From Roridomyces roridus (Eukaryota > Basidiomycota > Agaricomycetes > Agaricales > Mycenaceae), in assembly GCA_029378245.1 (NCBI GenBank), contig JARKIF010000097.1, forward strand, positions 54,656-118,655: a stretch of 64,000 nucleotides of DNA, read 5' to 3'. Positions 42,766 to 53,334 of this stretch are shown piece by piece (the stretch's first letter is position 1; each line of letters begins with the position of its first letter). A program made the translations under genes and the position numbers. The notes below the pieces were generated by a model. It was given only the letters and a program-made list of their open reading frames with translations, was not told the DNA's origin and did not search any database.

Positions 42766-45127
42766 GGGTTCTGAGCAAGCACAGTGCTCGGACGCGTCAA
42801 GTCCGGATTCGGAAAGAAGCTATTCGGTTCGGCCCCAGCATTGATCGCCGAATACTCAGCCGAGTCCTTCGCGTCCTGCCGCAATACTTACACACGAAGG
42901 GGGAAACTCGGGCGCGCTCCTGGCGGGTATTGTGGCGTCGAATCATGATTCCACGTACTTAGGCCTTCACTTGCGGCATCCCGTGTTGACTAGTACCTAG
43001 TCCGTTTGGCCTCGATTCCGTCCGAGTACTTATCGGTGACATTGTGCACGGAATAGAAGTCCCGCAGAGCGCCCGGGCTAGGGCACAAAGGAGAGCGTTT
43101 AGCAAGGTCGAACGAACTGGCACAACGTGTCTTCTTCAAATGTCAGCCCGGGCCACTGACACGACTTATGATTCAACCTAGAATCCGTGAATGACGAACA
43201 ATATGGAAATTCAGCACGCACAAGTTGAAGTTGAAATTATCCCTCAGCATTCAACATTCACCCGCCAAATCTCCTCGGCTCTCCGTCCGCGACCGCTGTA
43301 TGTAGCCATCGGGCGACGGGCAGCATGATTCAACTGGTTACTGCAGCAGGTAAGTAGCGCCGGAAGGAAATGCCGCCCTGGAGCTGGCGGGGTCGACTGC
43401 TGCATCCTAATAGTATTGCGGCCTTGAATCATGATTCCAAGTGGTCCTTCAACTAGTTGCGGCATCCCGTGGCGAACAGTACCTAGGCCTCGATTCCTTC
43501 CGAGTATCGGTGACACAGTGCACGGAATAGAAGTCCCATAGAGTGGCCCTGGCCAGGGCACACAGGAGGGCGTTTATCAAGGTCGAACGAACGGGCGAAA
43601 GGTGTCTTCTTCAAGTAGGCCAATGTCACGATTTAATCTTTATGAATATTCAACCTAGAATCCGTGGTTTAAATTCGACAATTCAGCACGCACAATCTGG
43701 AAGTTGAAATTATCCCTCAGCATTCAATTATTCATCCGCCAACTAGCTCTCCGTCCGCCACCGCTGTATGTAGCCATCGGGCGACGGGCAACGCGGATAC
43801 CCACTTGGTTCAACTGCAGCAGGTAAGTAGCGCCGGAAGGAAATGCCGCCGTGGAGCCGGCGGGGGTCGCCCTGAGGCCCGAACCTGAAGCCGAGGCCGA
43901 CTACCGTTCTTGGTTACCCGCCAGGGCCGCCGCGTTTGAGGCCTAAGGTCCGCCTCGGCCAATTTATCTATGAGGTAGATGAACTAGGCGGACCTGCTGA
44001 GACGCGAATTCGCCGAAAGTTGGTGGAATGGGGCAAGTATGTTGTTATACCGGCCGGGAGAGCACGGGCAGGGTAAGATCCACGCCACGCAGATCCTATT
44101 CAGTCAGCCATTCACTTAGTATTACGCCATCGATTCGTTGACATCACGCCTCTATCTGCGCAACTGCGGAAAGAAATAGGAATCAACGGCGCGCGGGGTG
44201 GAGCGAAAATGCAAAATACTTACAGTCACAGCATCCCATTTTCCGAATCCGCGCTGAGCGCTGAGCCTCAATTGAGCTTGACCTGAAATTTGACACGGCT
44301 CCACTTCGACAAGTCGACTGGGAGTGTACAGGAGTGTACTGGCAACGTGGCTGTTGTAACTGCCAAGGCTTGACGTACTGCCAGGGCTTGACGTGCATAT
44401 GCACCGGACGAACTTCGTCAACGGTGAGAACGGAAGCCGGAGCTTAAAAATGAAGTCAAAGAAGGAGTCGAGTCACTGGAGGCCTAGGCTGCGGAGATAG
44501 GCATTAGACTCATCGTTTCGTTACTTGTTCACGACATCCACAGCTTCAATGCTGAGAGCTGCCCGAAAAAAATCGTCCCGGGATACATCGGTCAGTGAGT
44601 TCATTGAAAAAACGGACCAGCAAGTGGACGTCCAGCCTTTGAAATGGAATGGACAGGGAGTGTCAACCCTTGGAATGTTTGATCAGGTCCTTGTCAGGCG
44701 GGTATCCCGAGGTGCTCGGAGGAGGTTGTAACTTACTTACGAGTGAGCGCTGTTAGCAGCAATTTACGAATGCAATCGTACAGCCCAGGCTCAGAAAATG
44801 AATCCTGAGGAAGGAATGGAAACAGTCCGCATCACACGGGTGCCTCGGATTTGTCAGCCAGGAATCCGGGATGTGGCATGCGGCGGTCGCTCCCGACTGC
44901 CTCGAGGACGACATTGACACGGAAGCGAAGCCTCGGCGTTATTGACAACGTGTGGGTTTGCCATCAATCGGGTGCGATCACGTCTCTACCTTACCCCTCG
45001 TTTCACAATTTCTCCCAATTCGTGTCAGCGTCCTCAGCCCGGAAATAGGCCCTGCTTAAGGCGCTACTATGCGACATGACATCCCACTTAATTGCCCTGC
45101 TCGCCCTGCTTTGCTCCTGCCATCGTC
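42766..45127. other. Intergenic with tandem duplication, otherwise empty
   Basis: Contains the tandem repeat entered separately (42934-43860). From 43860 to 45127 I see no gene; short frames at 44152-44421 and 44525-44731 have no family resemblance. Confidence 0.4.
42934..43860. repeat. Tandem duplication, two copies of about 0.47-0.49 kb, upstream of the esterase
   Basis: Copy 1 starts near 42934 and copy 2 near 43415. Shared landmarks: GAATCATGATTCCA; GCGGCATCCCGT at 42973 and 43459; GCACGGAATAGAAGTCCC; GCAAGGTCGAACGAAC versus ATCAAGGTCGAACGAAC; TGTAGCCATCGGGCGACGGG at 43301 and 43769; GTAAGTAGCGCCGGAAGGAA. Spacing drifts from 486 to 468 bp through small indels. Confidence 0.85.
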
Positions 45128-46267
45128 ATGCTGGCCGCAACCCGTCCCAGACCGTCTGCTGTTTATCACCCGGTGCCCGTGCCGTACTACAAGAGGCAGA
45201 GGACCGCGTCGGGGTCGTCTAGCCTAGCCGAGTCTCCTCAAGGCGTTCCTCCGGCAGCCTCGTTTTACACACCGCGCGGTCCATCTACGGCAGCAAGCTC
45301 GATCTATACACTTTCTTGTTCTTCACCCACCGCTTCCGTATCCTCATTTAATTCGATGAAGGAGGTACCGAAGAAGTCCGCACCACCACTAACGCCTAGC
45401 TGGCTTACTCGCTCGCCACGACTCGCTCCGTCGAGCGATATAAACACCATACCAGCGGCACACACATCTCCCGACGAGACGCCCATGGACGTGCCAGAGG
45501 CAGAGCTGCGTCGACGGCAGCTAGACAAGGCGACGCGTCTCTTGGGCGAGACTGTCCCCATCGAGCTCGTCTTCCACCCCCAGGGCCACCGTCCCCTCAA
45601 GTCGCTCCTGGACCACTCGATCGACGAGAAACGCCCGAGGGATATGACGGTCCCGCCACCACGACGACCGAGGAAGCTGACCCGCAGGGCGAGTCTCACA
45701 CTCTCCGTCATCACCTCCAAATTCCTGCACGGTCGTCACTCACGCGACTCGTCGGAGGACTCGAGTTTCTCGAGCCCGTCCTCGCCCCCTGCGCTGCACA
45801 TGCCCCACCAGCACCCAGACGTTGCGCCCATCTCCCCCATTACGTTCGCCTTCCCCCGTTTGCCCACGCCTGCGCGTGCCGAGCCGCCTAAGGAGGAGGT
45901 CCCCGTGATCGACATCGACAGCGATAGCTCAGAGGAGGAGCAGGAGGACAAGGAAGATAGCACGACGCCCGTGCGCCGCTCACACACTCACTCCTTCTCC
46001 GACGTGCTCCCTCGGACTATGCCCATGCCACCTTCACCACCTCACGGCCACGCACACAGCCATTCAGAGGACCTCTACGGCATCCGTCCGGACACTCCGT
46101 TTGCCGACTACCACCCCGAGACGCCCTTCCTCGCCGACCCATCCATGACTGGACCTCTAGGCCCCGTCGTGCGAAAGGAGCGCCGGGGCGAGCAGGGCTG
46201 GAGCGGGGAGTGGAACCAGTCGGATATGAGGCATGTCTTGCACAAGCTGCGGACACTCAAGTCCTAG
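45128..46267 (+). CDS. Ser/Pro-rich conserved protein of unknown function
   Basis: Single uninterrupted frame from the ATG at 45128 (MLAATRPRPSAVYHP), 379 aa. Mostly disordered: Ser/Pro-rich N-terminal third; a helical ELRRRQLDKATRLLGETVPI segment followed by ELVFHPQGHRPLKSLL; basic PPPRRPRKLTRRASLTLSV; acidic IDIDSDSSEEEQEDKED; and His-rich PPHGHAHSHSED. The C-terminus GWSGEWNQSDMRHVLHKLRT is the most structured part and the kind of short terminal block that tends to be conserved among mushroom orthologues. The basic and acidic patches suggest a nuclear or regulatory protein, but this is inference. Strong codon bias (C-ending codons, GC-rich) against AT-richer surroundings supports real coding. 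Confidence 0.75.
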   Translation: MLAATRPRPSAVYHPVPVPYYKRQRTASGSSSLAESPQGVPPAASFYTPRGPSTAASSIYTLSCSSPTASVSSFNSMKEVPKKSAPPLTPSWLTRSPRLAPSSDINTIPAAHTSPDETPMDVPEAELRRRQLDKATRLLGETVPIELVFHPQGHRPLKSLLDHSIDEKRPRDMTVPPPRRPRKLTRRASLTLSVITSKFLHGRHSRDSSEDSSFSSPSSPPALHMPHQHPDVAPISPITFAFPRLPTPARAEPPKEEVPVIDIDSDSSEEEQEDKEDSTTPVRRSHTHSFSDVLPRTMPMPPSPPHGHAHSHSEDLYGIRPDTPFADYHPETPFLADPSMTGPLGPVVRKERRGEQGWSGEWNQSDMRHVLHKLRTLKS

Positions 46268-47031
46268 TCACTGCTCCCCCGCCGCGCTCCCGCTACTCCC
46301 TCCTCAATGGGGATATAATAAAAATCTCCCTAACGACGCACACCGCCCGCCGTTACCTGCCTGTCTGTCTTGGCCGTCGGTCAAAACAGGTTTGGTACCA
46401 GCGCATCCGCGTTATGTCTATTAATCGCTTATTCCTGGGTTTGGAGGCGTATCATACGGCACCGACTAATAAATTCCGTTTGGGGCGCTGGGCGATCTCT
46501 GTATGTATAAATTCAAAATAGAAGAAAATACTTAGCATAACGTAGACTCTACTCTATTACTAGTCTGTACCTACTTGTTTCTTGAATAGCCTACGCGCGC
46601 GTCGTAATGTCCCAAGTGAATGAAGTGATTCCTATCCAATGTTCTCATCTGTTCCGTCTTCCTCCCGAGCTGTTGCATGGTTGCATGAAAGACGTCTCAG
46701 CGCTCGCCGATCACGTCATTTCACGCCGATATCCACCCGCGACGCCTATAGGCCCTGATCAGCGATAAATTGCGGCGGCGGCGGCAGCATCTTCAACGTC
46801 CCTATCCTTCGTCTTGAAGGCACAGGCACTGCAAGCGGCGTATACAACTTCCGCGTCCTGGGCCGATGAAAGCCTGGGTTTCGGAATTGGAACTCATGAT
46901 CAACAGTTGAACACGGCACATCGGCATATTCGCGGCTCGCAAATGATCGATGATCTCTGACAAGGAGAACGTTAACGCCTGCATCCCTGCCGTCCAGTAA
47001 TAATAATGCTCGCAGCTCCAAAAAGGTTTCT
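46268..47031. other. Intergenic
   Basis: 3' flank of the Ser/Pro-rich gene; no gene seen. A GGCGGCGGCGGC tract lies near 46773. Confidence 0.4.
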
Positions 47032-47460
47032 AGAGCAAATCATTCGTAAACGCAGCGAACCCCGCCTGTATGCGAAACTCCTCCTCGGGATACTTACTCT
47101 TCCCACCCATGCGTGATCCACTCGCTTCCTGGTCTATGCAGTGTCTCCTGAGATGGACAATTGAGCTCTGGACAAGTTTAAAACAAGAAAACTTGACGAA
47201 GATCAAACACACCAATTTGCGGGTTACCAATACCACAGCACCGATGATACCAGTGCTGACTTTCTCGTGAACGAGCTCCCAAGCGTGAACGAGCTCCCAG
47301 GAAGATCGGCCCACATTGGTGTATGACACCAGTCGCATTCCAGAGCGAGATATGACCAATATTCCGGGTGAAGTTGAGGAACGAGGTCAAATGACCATAC
47401 AGGTACTACTTGTGTGTAGTATCTAACAAGAGCATCGCCCTTTCCACCAGAAAGCATAAT
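47032..47460 (-). pseudogene. F-box family copy A, C-terminal remnant
   Basis: Only the last exons of the MVLTRRQR F-box family remain. On the minus strand a LALECDWCHTPMWADLP segment is followed by the terminal exon. That exon starts RKRVDHAW and, in another frame, ends KSKYPEEEFRIQAGFAAF; the frame change between the two halves is a frameshift relative to the paralogues (WKRVDRLWEEYPEQEF). An 18-bp direct duplication (GTGAACGAGCTCCCA motif) at about 47267-47302 adds residues. No F-box half was found upstream. Confidence 0.7.
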
Positions 47461-47484
47461 GATACATGGCCAGGGTTCAAAAAG

Positions 47485-48722
47485 TCACCAGAGGCAATCA
47501 GTCGTAAACGTAGTAAGCCCCGACTGCATCTGGAAGTCCTCCTCCGGGTACTCCTCCCACATGCCATCCACTTTCTTCCATTCAGTTTCATCTGAGACGG
47601 ATGATTGAGTTGGCGGGTCAAGTCAAGACGAAAATCAAACGCACCAGTAAGACGAAAATGGGATGACCGAATACGACACGCCTTCAAAGCATCAATGATA
47701 CCACGATCGACTTTGATTTGAACGACCTCCCAAGCGTCCGTTACACTTCTCCGTGTTGGCTCACCAAACCAGCTGTAGCAAGAATCCAGAGCGAGATATT
47801 CAAGCTGCGAAAAGCGCGGGAGACGCGAGAGGAGGCCAATCTATATATAATCTTTAGACAATGAGGTTTGGAATTACGATTGAAGACTGACCATGCCTTC
47901 AGCCCGTACGTAGAGACTCGTTGTATGTTGCATGTGCTGAGAAAGAGAAACAAGGACTCTGGAGCTGTCCGATCCCCAAAGGAAATCTTGGTAGGATATG
48001 AATGGGGGGTTGGGATTCATCAGGGCTTTGAGCGTGGATACAGTCTCGTCGATGAGGGTGGCACTAAACGTGTCCCCCTCCGACCAGAAGACTCGCATCG
48101 CGGAGAGTTTCTGGCAGACGACGTGTTTAAAGACGTGTGATGGAGCCTCGAGATGCCTGATGTGGGGGAGATATATCGTAGGGAATGCGAATGAAGGCTC
48201 GTAGCTCCAGTGCAGGGATAGGGCGGTCGTAGTCTTGTGGCGCCTCAAAAATTGTTGCGCCGCGGCCAAGTGGGAGAAATGGATCTCGAAAATGGAAAGG
48301 TCACAGCTCAGAAGTCGAGGAAAATTCAGGAGATGGAGTTTCGAATATAGGGCAGTGACGGAAAGTTCTAGCTTCTCGAGTCGATTCATGAGCTTCATCG
48401 CGTTGACCACCAAGCACACTTCATCCTCTGAAACGCGCCGTTGGCCTTTGGCAAAGTTTGCTTGTCTATGCAGAGACCTCAGAAAGGGGCCGTTTATGAG
48501 ATACAAAGCGTACGCACTTTATAGCGAACGACCGTATCGCGGAGGCTCGCGTCGGATTTGCGACTAATGCCGAGCGTTGTGGAATAACTTGGATACGCGG
48601 CACACGGATGCAAGGTCGCGCGGGTCAAGGGCAAGTAAGTGGTGGATGACTTCGATGAGTAGCTCGTTGGGCAGGCGTGTAGCCGACGAGAGCCTCGTGC
48701 GTTGGCGACGCGTCAGGACCAT
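47485..48722 (-). pseudogene. F-box family copy B, internal deletion
   Basis: ATG at 48722: MVLTRRQRTRLSSATRLPNE, F-box continuing to CRVSKLFHN, then the frame runs into a stop (ARH). The paralogues have SLTLPFLNRAVVLV and about 25 more residues at this point. This deletion also moves the remaining exons out of frame. Downstream the family sequence is well kept: AMKLMNRLEKLELSV, LPHIRHLEAPSHVFKHVV, AMRVFWSEGDTFSA. The terminal exon DETEWKKVDGMWEEYPEEDF stops at 47485-47487. Because only one deletion separates it from a full gene, the loss may be recent. Confidence 0.75.
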
Positions 48723-49111
48723 GGCTGTCCTTTTGCGTCGTGGTGGTAGCGAAAGAAGAGGTGGTGACCTCGTGATCAGCTGCACTCGCAAACAAACAAT
48801 ACTTTGTACTAAAAGAGGAAATATCTCTCTTCTGTCCTGTAAACACACACTCTGCGCCCGGGTCACCTCGCATTGTTAGATATGTCAAAGACAGCAATGG
48901 CCAAGTCGGAGACTCAGAATCTCGGACACGGAAGAATATTGCACTTTAAGCCAAAAATGTAAACCGTGAGCAAGTTAGCTCACAAACTGTACAGGCACTT
49001 TTGCGTAGTATCTAATGAGTATCTATCCTTCCCTCCATCCTCTAGTCCCATTCCGATTCGCCACAAGAAAGCATACCTCCGCGGTTCAAAAAGGCTTCAA
49101 CTTGAAGGTCC
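48723..49111. other. Intergenic between F-box copies B and C
   Basis: Promoter side of copy B and 3' flank of copy C; similar to the region upstream of copy C (CTCGGACAC.G.A.AT.TTGCA..TT block), as expected for tandem duplicates. No separate gene. Confidence 0.4.
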
Positions 49112-50376
49112 CTAGCGCACACTAGCCACAAGCGCCGACAGCCCCCCCTGTGTCTGAAACTCATCCACGGAATACTCCTCCCACACACCATCCACTCTCT
49201 TCCATGCATTGCGACCTGACACGGATGATTGAATTGTCAAGTCCAGGTCGCGAGGAAAATCAAACGCACAAATACGGCAAGCTAGCAAAGCACCGATGAA
49301 ACCACAGTCGATTTTCTTCCGAACAAGCTCCCAAGGTTTCGCGACACTGGTCTAAAACCAGCCAGAACATTCCAGAGAGAGATATTCCAGCTTCAAAAAG
49401 CGTGGGAGGCTCCGGGCAAGGTCAAGGATAATGTCCTACCGGCACAGGTCAAGCTTCGGACTCGTCGTCATTTAATCAAAAACACTGACTGCTAGCGACC
49501 CGTACGCAGAGAGTCGCCGTATGCTGCATGTGCTGAGAAAGGGAGTTCATGATACGGGTGTGGTACCAAGATGTAATGTCGACGAGATCTTGATAGGATA
49601 TGAATGGAGCCTCGGGGTTCGTCAGAGCTTTGAACGCCAACACGGTCTGGTCAAAGAAATTTGGGCTGTAGGCGTACATGCGCGCCCAAATCAGTCGCAT
49701 CGCTGGGAGACTCGGAGAGACGACACGTTCGAAGATGTGCGATGGGGCTTCGAGATAAATGAGGCCGGGAAGGGGAATAGTGGGATTGTGACGATTGTCA
49801 ACGCCCAAGCGCGCGGTCAAGTGAGTTATGGTCGTGTGACGCGCAGGGAATTGTACCACGTCAGGCGACTGGCGCCATGTGGACGAGATGCGCAATTCAC
49901 AGATCACTAGTCGAGGAAATGTGAGGAGGGAGAGTCTGGGACAGATGACGGCGCCGGAGATGTGCAGTTTCTCAAGGCGGCTCATGAGCTTCATTGCCTC
50001 GACTAGCAGGTCCAATTCAGGCTTTGAAACAGTCTTGTAGGGGAGCTGCTCTCTATTCGTGGCGTTAAGAGAGAGAGATTGGTCAAATATGAGCTGTACG
50101 CACCTTATGGTCAACGACCGTATCGCAGAGCCTCGTGTTGGATTTGCCGGCGCAGAAAGGGACGAAACGAGTTCGATAATCGGCTCCGTGTCGATCAAGG
50201 ACAAGCACGACAGCGCGGTTGAGAAAAGGTGAGGTGAGACTGTGGAGACGCTTCGACAGGGAGCAAAAGGACGGAAGGTCGGTTTCGGGCAAGTGGTGGA
50301 CGACCTCGAGGAGCAGCTCGTTGGGTAGTCGGGTAATCGACGAGAGCGCCTTCCGTTGGCGACGCGTCAGGACCAT
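49112..50376 (-). pseudogene. F-box family copy C, frameshifted
   Basis: ATG at 50376: MVLTRRQRKALSSITRLPNE, full F-box through LHSLTSPFLNRAVVLVLDR. Near 50150 the frame slips: the F-box frame reads RFVPFCAGKSNTRLCDTVV to a stop, while the family continuation NPTRGSAIRSLTIRCVQL lies in the adjacent frame. A few codons (ALVE-like in paralogues) are missing here. The rest is intact: AMKLMSRLEKLHISG, HTTITHLTARLG, PGLIYLEAPSHIFERVV, and the terminal exon NAWKRVDGVWEEYSVDEF with a stop at 49112-49114. One small deletion is the only lesion I see. Confidence 0.75.
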
Positions 50377-50809
50377 GGCTGGATCGCGACGATGGTAGAA
50401 GCGAAGAAGGGATGACCACAACAACAATCATAAATAATCGACGCTTGTACCAAAAGAGGAAATCAATGTCAGCGGGATCTTCAGCGTTGGTCCGTCTGGT
50501 CCCATAGACAACTTTTCTACGCCCATGCAAGGACTGGGGAGTTCAACGTTCAAGCGTCTATCACTTAGACTGAACACGGCAAGTTGGAGACTCGGAATCT
50601 CGGACACTGGGGAGTTATATCTTCGAGGCCGTGTTCATTATATGCTTTCGCGGGCTCCGAGAGTAATGAAATTAGCTCAAAGACTTTACAGGTATGTATT
50701 ACTTGTGGTATGCAATTATTCTAATAAGAGTCCAAGTCCTTCCCTCCTCCTCCAGTAACGCTCCACTGATTCACCACCAGAAAGTATAACTATGTGTTCG
50801 CAAATGAGC

Positions 50810-52791
50810 TCAATTATCGCCCCGGTTTGTGCGCGGAGCTTTTCCCAAGCGCGAATCCGGATTCGACAGCTGCCTGTAGTTGTGCTGGACGACTGTACGT
50901 GTCAACCTGCGCAGTGGGATGTCATTGAGACCATTGAGACCGAGCTTGGGAGCAGTGAAAGCAGCGAGCCCTGCCTCCGTCTGAAACTCCTGCTCGGGAT
51001 ATTCCTCCCACAAACGATCCACTCTCTTCCATGCAGTGTCATCTGAAAAGGATGATTGAGTTGGCAAATCCAAACCGCGACGCCGGCCAAACGCACGAAT
51101 ACGACAAGCCATCAAAGCGCCAACGATACCAGCGTCCACCTTGTTGCGAACCAGCTCTCAGCCTTTCGCGAGTGTTTTCGCCGTTGAGTGACGGAATTCA
51201 CACTCAAGAGCTATGTATTCCAGTCTGGAAAAGCGCGGAAGCCGCGAAACAAGGGAAATGATACGTTTCTACAATCGAACGTGAGGTTGTGCCAGAATCG
51301 CTCATGATTTCAGATTGAACACTGACCATATCCTCGGCTCGTACGCAAAGGCTAGTGGTATGCTGCATGTGGTGCGAGAGAGAAATCAAGACAGCGACGC
51401 AGTCCGTTTCTCTCATGCGGACTAGATCTTGGTAGGATATAAATGGGGCGGTGGGGTTTGTCAATTCTTTGAGTCTCGATACAGTCTCGTCGATGAGGTC
51501 TGCGCTGGGTATGCCCGACCTGTCTGACCAGAAGACTCGCATCGCTGAGATATTCTGGGATACGACGTCCTTGAAGATGTGTGATGGACCTTCTAGATGT
51601 CTGAGCTTGGGGAGGGAAATCGCGGGGATCGGGACCGAAGGCTCAGCGCCCAAGTGGAAGAATAGGCTGGTTAAAGTCTTGTGGCGGCTCAAAAATTGTT
51701 TCGACGGGGTGTAGTACGACGAAGGGATCGCGATGATGGACAGTTTGCAGGTGAGCAGCCCAGGAAAGTAAAGGAGGTGAAGTTTGGGGTAAAGCGCGGG
51801 GACGGAAAGATAGCTGGCGCACGTGTCCCCCCTAATGACATTGCCTTAAATGGCAATTCTGCTCGCTTAACGGCTATAGTGCCGTCATGGTCACTACGGT
51901 GACACCTATTTCAATTGCCGTTCTGGCTCAGTGGTAGTAATCAAAGATCATTAAATGTCTTGCCGGCTATCACCATGTGGGTTCAACCCTTTCGGTTGCC
52001 ATTTCTTTTTTTCTTTTTTTTTGGTTGAAGAACTCAGATCCCGCCGTGAATTGGCGGTTAGACGCAGGTTAGGTTAGGTTAGTTTAGGACTGTGTGTGTA
52101 CTCTACATCCCTGTTCCCCCCACGCGGCCTCGGCTGTGAATGAAGAACTCAGAATCCACAGTGAATGGGCGGTTAGGATCAGTATCAGCAGTGAGTGGCA
52201 GTTAGAAACAGTGTCAGCAGTGAACACCTGTCAGGTTAAGCCAGGTGGCTTCAGTTGTACAAGTTCAGTTTAAAAAATGTTGCTGCAGCCGGGGTTGAAC
52301 ATGCAACCTTCTGATTAGGTAATGAAAAAGTCACGTGTTTTGTCATTGGGGGGGGACAGCAGAGGGGTTTCGGAAAGATGTAGTGTCTCGAGGTGGCTCA
52401 TGGTCTGCATAGCTTTGACCAACAAGCCCAATTCATCATCTGAGACGGACTGGTAGTCTGATTGTCTATATACATCAGGATGAGAGAGAGGCCGTTTATG
52501 AGATGCAACGCATACGCACCTTATAGCGAACGACCGTATAGCGGAGCCTCGCGTCGGATTCTCCACCAATCCCGAGCAAAAAGCGACGAAACGAGCCCGA
52601 TAAATGACAAGGACGACGTCACGGTTGAGAAAAGGTAAGGTGAGAGCGTGGAGAAGCTTCGACACGCGGCAAATGGATGCAAGATCGTGTGTTTCGGCGG
52701 GGACGTTGTCGATGATCTCCGTGAGAAGTTCAACGTTCGGAAGGCGGCTGATCGACGAGAGCGCCGTCCATTGACGACGCGTGAGGACCAT
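50810..52791 (-). pseudogene. F-box family copy D, split by an inserted element
   Basis: ATG at 52791: MVLTRRQWTALSSISRLPNV, F-box and RFVAFCSGLVENPTRGSAIR intact, intron near 52525-52470, then LVKAMQTMSHLETLHLSE. At 52358 a 0.53-kb element interrupts the coding sequence. Beyond it the family resumes (YPKLHLLYFPGLLTCKLSI, then LPKLRHLEGPSHIFKDVV, AMRVFWSDRSGIPSADLI) and ends with the exon DTAWKRVDRLWEEYPEQEF, stop near 50810. The GGAAAGAT-containing gene segment occurs on both sides of the element, so insertion was accompanied by rearrangement or by recombination between two paralogues. Confidence 0.75.
51824..52358. mobile_element. Inserted element with inverted ends and tRNA-like sequences
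   Basis: Ends are inverted: TGTCCCCCCTAATGACA at 51824 and, on the minus strand, TGTCCCCCCCCAATGACA ending at 52358. Inside, the plus strand has an A-box-like TGGCTCAGTGGTAG (51924), a B-box-like GTGGGTTCAACCC (51977) and a long T-tract (about 52004-52022), i.e. a Pol III-type unit. Near the other end the minus strand has a tRNA 3'-half-like CTAATCAGAAGGTTGCATGT followed by TCAACCCCGGC. TTAGGTTAGGTT repeats lie near 52070-52083. No target-site duplication is clear. A composite of tRNA-derived SINE sequence within a TIR element is the best description. Confidence 0.55.
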
Positions 52792-53334
52792 GGCTGGTTG
52801 TCCGGCGGGGTGGCGCGATGACGGTGATGGTATGTATCCAAGAAAGAGGCAACAGTCACAAACAATCAACGCTGTCAATTGAACATCAGACTTTTAACAG
52901 TTTGGTTGTCAGGTCGTACGACCTGACGACCTCTGCCAAAATGCGACAACCGGCAGATTTCCGACAACCTGACAACCGCATGTCAAAAGGCCCACAACCT
53001 CCCCGTTCGATCCTCGATCAATGCATTTTATTTCTTCCAACATTGCTCTGTAAGTGTTGACCAGCTGAATAAAAAGTAGGGTTACAACTTTCAAGGTACT
53101 CTAACTCTGTCCATGGATGCTGTTCGCATTTTGAGCAAGAAAAAAACAGGTCTTGCTCGGTGTTCGAACTCGTGAGGTTGCGACAACCTCACAATGGCAA
53201 ATATCTGGCAACCAAAATGTTAAAACACTGATGAACCAGAAAGGAAATTCCAAGTTTCCCTCGCCACAACCACCTGTGCGTCTTACACACGACACTTTGA
53301 AACCAGATATTCGAATATCTTTGCAGTGAAAACA
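52792..53334. other. Intergenic
   Basis: Upstream region of F-box copy D and 3' flank of the next seven-TM-type gene. Contains several copies of a short GTTGTCAGGT/ACCTGACAAC motif in both orientations (about 52900-52975, 53175-53215), possibly part of an unrecognised small repeat. No gene. Confidence 0.4.

Noticed and set aside
45304..45720. 138-aa minus-strand frame
   Set aside because: Antisense shadow of the Ser/Pro-rich gene.
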